Assembly (NCBI GenBank): GCA_047722305.1
Contig: JBDNYM010000004.1
Location: 11,705 to 75,704, forward strand
Direction of reading: 5' to 3'
Source of the DNA: JAKVJE01 sp047722305
Lineage (GTDB): Bacteria > Actinomycetota > Actinomycetes > Actinomycetales > Microbacteriaceae
Length of the DNA: 64,000 bases
Each line of letters begins with the position of its first letter. The stretch's first letter is position 1. The notes under the pieces are model-generated. The model was not told the DNA's origin. It made no database searches and saw nothing but the letters and a program-made list of their open reading frames with translations. The translations under genes were made by a program, and so were the position numbers. Of the stretch, positions 58,700 through 64,000 are shown piece after piece.

Positions 58700-61210
58700 A
58701 TGTTCGAACGATTCACTGACCGCGCGCGGCGCGTCGTCGTGCTCGCCCAGGACGAAGCCAAGATGCTCAACCACAACTACATCGGGTCGGAGCACCTGCT
58801 GCTCGGCCTGCTGCACGAGGGGGAGGGCGTGGCCGCGAAGGCCCTCGAACAGGCGAACGTGACGCTGGACGACGCCCGCGAGCAGGTGGAGGACATCATC
58901 GGCGTGGGGCAGCAACCGCCCACCGGCCACATCCCCTTCACTCCGCGAGGCAAGAAGGTGCTCGAGTTCTCCTTCCGGGAGGCGCTGCAGCTGGGGCACA
59001 ACTACGTGGGCACCGAGCACATCCTGCTCGGCCTGATCCGCGAGGGCGAGGGCGTGGCCGTCCAGGTGCTCGTCAAGCTCGGAGTCGACCTCAACCAGCT
59101 GCGACAGAACGTCGTCCAGCAGCTCGCCGGCTACCAGCAGGGCGCCGGCGGCGAGGGCAAGGAGCCGCTCGCCGGCGTGGGGGCCGACTCGGGCACCCCG
59201 CAGCAGGGCTCGCAGGTGCTCGACCAGTTCGGCGAGAACCTCACCCAGAAGGCTCGCGACGGCAAGCTCGACCCGGTCATCGGGCGCGAGCGCGAGATCG
59301 AGCGGGTCATGCAGGTGCTGTCCCGCCGCACCAAGAACAACCCGGTGCTGATCGGGGAGCCGGGTGTCGGCAAGACCGCCGTCGTCGAGGGGCTCGCCGA
59401 GGCCATCGTCGCCGGCGAGGTGCCGGAGACCCTGAAAGACAAGCAGCTCTATGCCCTCGACCTGTCGGCGCTGATCGCCGGGTCCCGCTACCGCGGCGAT
59501 TTCGAGGAGCGTCTGCGCAAGGTGCTCAAGGAGATCCGCACCCGCGGCGACATCATCATCTTCATCGATGAGATCCACACCCTGGTCGGGGCCGGGGCGG
59601 CTGAGGGCGCCATCGACGCGGCATCCATCCTCAAGCCCATGCTGGCCCGCGGCGAGCTGCAGACCATCGGCGCGACCACCACCGACGAGTACCGCAAGTA
59701 CTTCGAGAAGGACTCGGCGCTGGAGCGCCGCTTCCAGCCGGTGCAGGTCAAGGAGCCCTCGATCAAGCACTCGATCGCCATCCTGAAGGGGCTGCGCGAG
59801 CGCTACGAGCACCACCACAAGGTGACCATCACCGATGGCGCCATCGTGGCGGCCGTCAATCTGTCGGCCCGGTACATCCAGGATCGCCAGCTGCCAGACA
59901 AGGCCATCGACCTGATCGACGAGGCCGGGGCGCGCATGCGCCTCTCGGTGCTGTCGGCCCCGCCCGAGCTGCGCGAGTTCGACGAGAAGATCGCCAAGGT
60001 GCGCGCCGAGAAGGAGAAGGCCATCGAGGCGCAGGACTTCGAGACGGCCGCCGGCCTGCGCGACGACGAGAAGAAGCTGCTCGCCGACCGGCTGCGCGTC
60101 GAGAAGGAGTGGCGCTCCGGCAATGTCAGCGTGCACGCCGAGGTCGACGAGGGGCTCATCGCCGAGGTGCTGTCGCAGACCACCGGCATCCCCGTGTTCA
60201 AGCTGACCGAGGAGGAGACCGCTCGGCTGCTGTACATGGAGGACGAGCTGCACCGCCGCGTCATCGGGCAGAACGACGCCATCAAGGCGATCTCGCGCAG
60301 CATCCGCCGCACCCGCTCCGGACTGAAGGACCCGAACCGTCCCAGCGGCTCGTTCATCTTCGCCGGGCCGACCGGCGTCGGCAAGACGGAGCTGGCGAAG
60401 GCCCTGGCCGAGTTCCTGTTCGACGACGAGCACGCGCTGATCTCGCTCGATATGAGCGAGTTCAGCGAGAAGCACACCGTCTCGCGGCTGTTCGGAGCCC
60501 CCCCCGGGTTCGTCGGCTTCGAGGAGGGCGGCCAGCTGACCGAGAAGGTGCGGCGGCGTCCCTTCTCGGTGGTGCTCTTCGACGAGATCGAGAAGGCCCA
60601 CCCCGACATCTTCAACTCGCTGCTCCAGATCCTGGAGGAGGGGCGGCTGACCGATGGCCAGGGTCGCGTCGTCGACTTCAAGAACACGGTGATCATCATG
60701 ACCACCAACCTGGGCACCAAGGACATCACGGGCACGCCGATCGGCTTCCAGGCCGCCGGCGACACCGAGACCGGGTACGAGCGGATGAAGGGCAAGGTCT
60801 TCGAGGAGCTCAAGAAGCACTTCAAGCCCGAGTTCCTCAACCGCGTCGACGACATCATCGTGTTCCCGCAGCTGCAGAAGGACGAGCTGCTGCAGATCGC
60901 GGACCTGTTCATCGGCCGTCTCAACGACCGGCTGGGCGACCGGGACCTGTCGCTGGAGCTGACCGCCCCGGCCAAGAACCGGCTGATCGAGCTCGGCTAC
61001 GATCCGTCCATGGGCGCCCGCCCGCTGCGCCGCGCGATGCAGCAGCGGATCGAGGACCAGATCTCGGAGCGCATCCTGACCGGCGAGGTCTCCGCCGGGC
61101 AGCGGATCATCGTTGATGTCGACGACCAGGGCGAGTTCACGTTCGCCGAGGTCGACAACGGGCAGCCGAAGCCCGAGCAGGGGGCGGTGGCCGCTTCCCA
61201 GGTGCTGTGA
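58700..61210 (+). CDS. clpC: ClpC ATPase
   Basis: An 836-residue AAA+ unfoldase for the ClpP protease. Two N-terminal repeats begin MFERFTDRARRVVVLAQDEA; the first ATPase has GEPGVGKTAVVEGLA, the linker contains the UVR-like middle domain (EKEKAIEAQDFETAAGLRDDEKKLL), and the second ATPase has GPTGVGKTELAKAL and LFDEIEKAHPDIFN. A GAGGAG ribosome site precedes the ATG. The 186-bp gap upstream holds two copies of TGAATTCGCC (58552, 58591), an 8-bp inverted repeat GGGCACGG/CCGTGCCC (58536, 58566) and a 7-bp one TTCGCCG/CGGCGAA (58595, 58625), possible terminator or operator sites. Confidence 0.97.
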   Translation: MFERFTDRARRVVVLAQDEAKMLNHNYIGSEHLLLGLLHEGEGVAAKALEQANVTLDDAREQVEDIIGVGQQPPTGHIPFTPRGKKVLEFSFREALQLGHNYVGTEHILLGLIREGEGVAVQVLVKLGVDLNQLRQNVVQQLAGYQQGAGGEGKEPLAGVGADSGTPQQGSQVLDQFGENLTQKARDGKLDPVIGREREIERVMQVLSRRTKNNPVLIGEPGVGKTAVVEGLAEAIVAGEVPETLKDKQLYALDLSALIAGSRYRGDFEERLRKVLKEIRTRGDIIIFIDEIHTLVGAGAAEGAIDAASILKPMLARGELQTIGATTTDEYRKYFEKDSALERRFQPVQVKEPSIKHSIAILKGLRERYEHHHKVTITDGAIVAAVNLSARYIQDRQLPDKAIDLIDEAGARMRLSVLSAPPELREFDEKIAKVRAEKEKAIEAQDFETAAGLRDDEKKLLADRLRVEKEWRSGNVSVHAEVDEGLIAEVLSQTTGIPVFKLTEEETARLLYMEDELHRRVIGQNDAIKAISRSIRRTRSGLKDPNRPSGSFIFAGPTGVGKTELAKALAEFLFDDEHALISLDMSEFSEKHTVSRLFGAPPGFVGFEEGGQLTEKVRRRPFSVVLFDEIEKAHPDIFNSLLQILEEGRLTDGQGRVVDFKNTVIIMTTNLGTKDITGTPIGFQAAGDTETGYERMKGKVFEELKKHFKPEFLNRVDDIIVFPQLQKDELLQIADLFIGRLNDRLGDRDLSLELTAPAKNRLIELGYDPSMGARPLRRAMQQRIEDQISERILTGEVSAGQRIIVDVDDQGEFTFAEVDNGQPKPEQGAVAASQVL

Positions 61211-61713
61211 GCCCCGCCGCGGTCCGGATCCGCTCGGCGCGGACGGCTGATGTGCTCCCCATGCAGGAGCTGATGCAGCCGTTCGTCGCCGAGCGGGTTC
61301 TGCTGGGCAAGGAACTGGTCGCGCTGTACGAGGCCGTCCCGGAGTTCCTGGTGGCGACGCAGGACGACCGGGTGGTCGGATTCGGGGCGCTGCACGTGTT
61401 CTGGGCCGACCTGGCCGAGGTGCGCACGCTGGCCGTCTCTCCCGAGATGCAAGGCCAGGGGGTGGGCGGCCAACTGGTGGAGCAGCTGGTGGCCCGCGCC
61501 GCCGGCTACGGGGTGGGGCGCGTGTTCTGCCTCACCTTCGAGGTGCCGTTCTTCGAGCGGCACGGATTCACGGCCCTGGCCGACCCGGGGGTGGATGCGG
61601 GCACCTACTCGCAGCTGGTGCGCTCTCCGGATGAGGGCGTCGCGGAGTTTCTCGAGCTCGCCCGGGTGAAGCAGAATACCCTGGGCAACACCCGGATGAT
61701 CCGGCACCTGTAG
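61207..61713 (+). CDS. argA: GNAT acetyltransferase, ArgA-type N-acetylglutamate synthase
   Basis: A 168-residue GNAT protein. Acetyl-CoA loop EMQGQGVGGQLVEQLV; the text KELVALYEAVPEFLVA, GALHVFWADLAEVRTLAV, FFERHGFT and the end VAEFLELARVKQNTLGNTRM resemble, from memory, the short N-acetylglutamate synthase of mycobacteria, which lacks the kinase-like domain. It would start arginine synthesis. The GTG start overlaps the clpC stop as GTGA. Confidence 0.82.
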   Translation: MSPAAVRIRSARTADVLPMQELMQPFVAERVLLGKELVALYEAVPEFLVATQDDRVVGFGALHVFWADLAEVRTLAVSPEMQGQGVGGQLVEQLVARAAGYGVGRVFCLTFEVPFFERHGFTALADPGVDAGTYSQLVRSPDEGVAEFLELARVKQNTLGNTRMIRHL

Positions 61714-61734
61714 CAACCCACCCGGAGGATCACG

Positions 61735-62286
61735 ATGAGGCAGTCGAAGGCGGTCTACCGCCGGCGCCGGTTGGCCGTGCTGCTCCTGGCACTGGCGATC
61801 ATCGCGCTGGTCTGGTGGGCGGTTTCCGCCGTGCGCGGAGGCGGAGCCTCGCCGTCGCCGTCCCGGGCGGCGGCCAGCGCCTCGACCCCGCCGCCGGCCT
61901 GCCCCACGGGGGCGCTGTCGGTGACGGCCGCCGTGCAGAAGCCGCAGTTCTCCGTGTCGGAGCACCCCGGGCTGATCATGCACGTGAAGAACATCTCGTC
62001 GACCGACTGCACGGCGAACGTCGGCACCAGCCAGCAGCAGTTCGTGGTGGGCAGCGGCGACCAGAACCTGTGGTACTCGAAGCCGTGCATCACCAACGCG
62101 GCCGACCAGACGCGGGTGATCAAGGCCGGCCAGACCCTGTCCGGGTCGGTGGCCTGGGACGGCACCACCAACACCATCGAGGCCTGTGCGAAGTCGACGG
62201 CGGCCTCCGGCAAGCCGGGCACCTACTGGGTGACGGCGTCCCTCGGGGATGCGGTGTCGCCGAAGGTCTCGTTCGTGCTGCAGTGA
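61735..62286 (+). CDS. Membrane-anchored extracytoplasmic protein of unknown function
   Basis: A 183-residue protein: basic N-terminus, one membrane helix (about 13-32), a Ser/Pro/Ala linker, and a beta-rich outer domain (VTAAVQKPQFSVSEHPGLIMHVKNISSTDCTANVG) with four Cys that could form disulfides. The outer part resembles Ig-like DUF4232-type domains. A GGAGGATC ribosome site precedes the ATG. Follows argA by 21 bp. Confidence 0.68.
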   Translation: MRQSKAVYRRRRLAVLLLALAIIALVWWAVSAVRGGGASPSPSRAAASASTPPPACPTGALSVTAAVQKPQFSVSEHPGLIMHVKNISSTDCTANVGTSQQQFVVGSGDQNLWYSKPCITNAADQTRVIKAGQTLSGSVAWDGTTNTIEACAKSTAASGKPGTYWVTASLGDAVSPKVSFVLQ

Positions 62287-62387
62287 GGGAGCGCGGCTGA
62301 CCCGTTCGGGGCGGATGCTGGGCCGGGGTGGGCTTGGCTCCGGAGGTGGGCTCGGCTCTGCTCCGGTCCGTTGCCGTCACGGAGTGC

Positions 62388-63704
62388 TCAGTGCGGCAGG
62401 GCGAGTCCGATAGCGGTGCGCAGGGTCGACGCGGTGGTGCTGTCGATGACCCGGTGGTAGCCGAGCCGCTGGGCTTCCTGACGGCGCACATCCTGCGCGG
62501 TGGTGGGACGCACCTGCCCGGCGAGGCTGATCTCGCCGATGGCGGCGGTGTCGGGGCTGACGGGGCGGTTGGCCAGCGACGAGGCGATGGCGATGGCGAT
62601 GGCGAGGTCGGCGGCGGGCTCGGTGAGCTTGGCCCCGCCGACGGTGGACACGTAGACGTCGTGGTCGCCGGCGGGCAGGCCGACGCGCTGCTGCAGGACG
62701 GCCAGCAGCATGGACACGCGCGACGAGTCGACCCCGTTGACGACCCGCCGGGGCTGCGGGGCCGCGCTGGGCACGGTGAGCGCCTGGATCTCGACCGGCA
62801 GCGAGCGCTGGCCCTCGCGGGCGATGGTGATCGCGGTGCCGGGCGGTGTGCGGGTGTCGCCGCTGAGGAACAGCTTGGACGGGTCGGGGACGGACTGCAT
62901 CCCGGTGCCGGTCATCTCGAAGCAGCCGACCTCGTCGGTGCTGCCGTAGCGGTTCTTGAGCGCGTGGACGAAGCGCAGGGCGGTGCGGCGGTCGCCCTCG
63001 AGCTGGGCCACGACGTCCACCAGGTGCTCGAGCTGGCGGGGGCCGGCGATGGTGCCGTCTTTGGTGACGTGGCCGACCAGCAGCAGGGCGGTGCCGGCCC
63101 GCTTGGCGTAGCCGCACAGGGCGTGCGCCACCGCTTTGACCTGGGCGGTGCCGCCGGGCAGCCCGTCGATGCGGGCGTCGCTGAGCGTCTGCACGGAGTC
63201 GATGATGAGCAGGTCGGGGTGGGCCGCCTCCGCCTGGGCGAGGGCGGCGCCGAGGTCGGTCTCGGCGGCGAGCAGGAAGCGGTCGGCGAGGGCTCCGAGG
63301 CGGTCGGCGCGGCCCCGCACCTGGGCGGCGGATTCTTCGGCGCTGACGTAGAGGACGCGGGCGCCGGCGCGGGCGGTCTCGGCGGCGACGGAGACGAGCA
63401 GCGTGGACTTGCCCACCCCGGGTTCGCCGCTGAGCAGGATGGTGGAGGCGGGGACGATGCCGCCGCCGAGCACCCGGTCGAACTCGCCGACCCCGGTGGG
63501 GCGGTGCTCGGCGTCGGTGGTGGACACCTGGGCGATGGGGGTGGCCGGCTGGTGCAGGTCGGAGACGGCGGTGGATGCGGCCCGCTCGACGAGGGTGCCC
63601 CAGGTGCCGCAGCCGGCGCAGCGTCCCACCCATTTCAGACTGGTCCAGCCGCACTCGCTGCAGACGTAGCCGGCGGAGGCGGTGTGAGCGGTGCTGGTGG
63701 TCAT
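62388..63704 (-). CDS. radA: DNA repair protein RadA
   Basis: A 438-residue RecA-like protein that assists recombination intermediates. The N-terminal zinc finger is CSECGWTSLKWVGRCAGCGTW, Walker A GEPGVGKST, the RadA-specific KNRYGSTDEVG motif follows, and the C-terminal part is the Lon-like domain (VSTVGGAKLTEPAADLAIAIAIASS). A TACCCT box (63711-63716, minus strand) ends 6 bp before the ATG, so the message is probably leaderless. Confidence 0.96.
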   Translation of the reverse strand: MTTSTAHTASAGYVCSECGWTSLKWVGRCAGCGTWGTLVERAASTAVSDLHQPATPIAQVSTTDAEHRPTGVGEFDRVLGGGIVPASTILLSGEPGVGKSTLLVSVAAETARAGARVLYVSAEESAAQVRGRADRLGALADRFLLAAETDLGAALAQAEAAHPDLLIIDSVQTLSDARIDGLPGGTAQVKAVAHALCGYAKRAGTALLLVGHVTKDGTIAGPRQLEHLVDVVAQLEGDRRTALRFVHALKNRYGSTDEVGCFEMTGTGMQSVPDPSKLFLSGDTRTPPGTAITIAREGQRSLPVEIQALTVPSAAPQPRRVVNGVDSSRVSMLLAVLQQRVGLPAGDHDVYVSTVGGAKLTEPAADLAIAIAIASSLANRPVSPDTAAIGEISLAGQVRPTTAQDVRRQEAQRLGYHRVIDSTTASTLRTAIGLALPH

Positions 63705-63785
63705 GGCTCCAGGGTATGGGCACCCTCCGACATGGATGCGGAGCCGGGCCGCGGAGGCGGGCCCGTTTACGCTAAGGTAGTCGGC

Positions 63786-63870
63786 GGTGACGTGTCAGAG
63801 CGGCCGAATGTGCACGCCTCGAAAGCGTGTGAGGCGAGAGCCTCCGAGGGTTCAAATCCCTCCGTCACCG
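63786..63870 (+). tRNA. tRNA-Ser (CGA)
   Basis: An 85-nt cloverleaf: acceptor GGTGACG/CGTCACC, anticodon loop CTCGAAA with anticodon CGA, a long variable arm as in all serine tRNAs, and T loop GGTTCAAATCC. The discriminator is G and CCA is encoded (63871-63873). A strong terminator follows. Confidence 0.96.
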
Positions 63871-63872
63871 CC

Positions 63873-63913
63873 AAACGACGAACACCCCGGTTGATCCGGG
63901 GTGTTCGTCGTTT
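63873..63913 (+). terminator. Rho-independent terminator after tRNA-Ser
   Basis: A perfect 18-bp stem (63873-63890 with 63896-63913) around a five-base loop, its 3' arm ending in TTT. It overlaps the last base of the encoded CCA. The following 87 bp to the window end contain no gene I can support. Confidence 0.88.
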
Positions 63914-64000
63914 AGCTGGTTGTGGGCGGTGGGGGGTTTGGGGGGTGGGGGCGCGGTGCGCTTCCGACGGCTCCCTCCGTCGCTCTGACGTAGCCAAGAC

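Noticed and set aside
58670..60820. 716-codon minus-strand frame opposite clpC
   Set aside because: Antisense shadow of clpC with repetitive Leu/Asp/Val/Gly composition and no recognisable family.
63767..63997. 76-codon minus-strand frame containing TEGFEPSEALASHAFEAC
   Set aside because: It is antisense to tRNA-Ser; this peptide is a well-known false gene call over serine tRNA genes.

Overview
The window looks like one contiguous chromosomal segment of a high-GC Gram-positive bacterium (Actinomycetota). GC content is high by eye, neighbouring genes often overlap by ATGA or GTGA, and several gene orders are typical of this phylum: tilS-hpt-ftsH-folE-folP-folB-folK-DUF3180-panC-lysS, an SCP-like gene followed by purF-purM with a DUF3073 gene close by, lipB-lipA, purS-purQ-purL, and a GTP-type PEP carboxykinase. 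A Propionibacteriaceae-like or related lineage is possible, but this is a guess and no rRNA is present to settle it. I see no insertion sequence, prophage, CRISPR array or replication origin.

Layout. 1-656: 3' end of clpB and its terminator. 697-2928: a divergent drug-efflux MFS gene and MarR regulator. 3191-11439: a LacI-controlled catabolic cluster with an FrlB-type sugar-phosphate deglycase, an FrlD-type fructosamine kinase, two hydantoinase/oxoprolinase subunits (HyuA, HyuB), a LacI regulator and an MHS-type permease. Three copies of a 16-bp palindromic operator lie at the two promoters. 11440-13449: a gene remnant, a CPA2 antiporter and an unassigned stretch. 13450-16498: a ferrous-iron uptake operon (feoA-feoB-NifU-like gene) behind an IdeR/DtxR box. 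16607-26741: lipoate synthesis, exonuclease III, pyrE, a HAD phosphatase, an RNA methyltransferase, pckG, purA, nth and two small genes. 26770-36466: two opposing purine clusters, purD-purC-purS-purQ-purL on the minus strand and SCP-purF-purM on the plus strand. 36562-43592: DUF3073, proline iminopeptidase, a cold-shock gene, and a heterodimeric ABC exporter with a MarR gene. 43388-44687: a toxin-antitoxin pair next to a Glu-Asp-Phe tRNA cluster. 44814-48653: a GntR regulator, an M23 peptidase, pyrophosphatase and tilS. 48786-58513: hpt, ftsH, the folate operon, panC, lysS and a polysaccharide-type ABC exporter. 58700-63913: clpC, an ArgA-type acetyltransferase, a membrane-anchored protein, radA and tRNA-Ser.

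How the genes work together. Most of the window is housekeeping: purine synthesis from PRPP to IMP and onward to adenylosuccinate, folate, lipoate, pantothenate, protein quality control and DNA repair. The accessory part is 3191-11439. Its enzymes suggest import of an N-linked sugar conjugate, phosphorylation of the sugar, deglycation to a sugar phosphate, and ATP-dependent opening of a lactam or hydantoin ring. A cyclised Amadori compound such as fructosyl-pyroglutamate would need exactly these steps; that substrate is inference. A second point of interest is the folE product, which keeps its zinc ligands but lacks four residues that line the active site in E. coli FolE.
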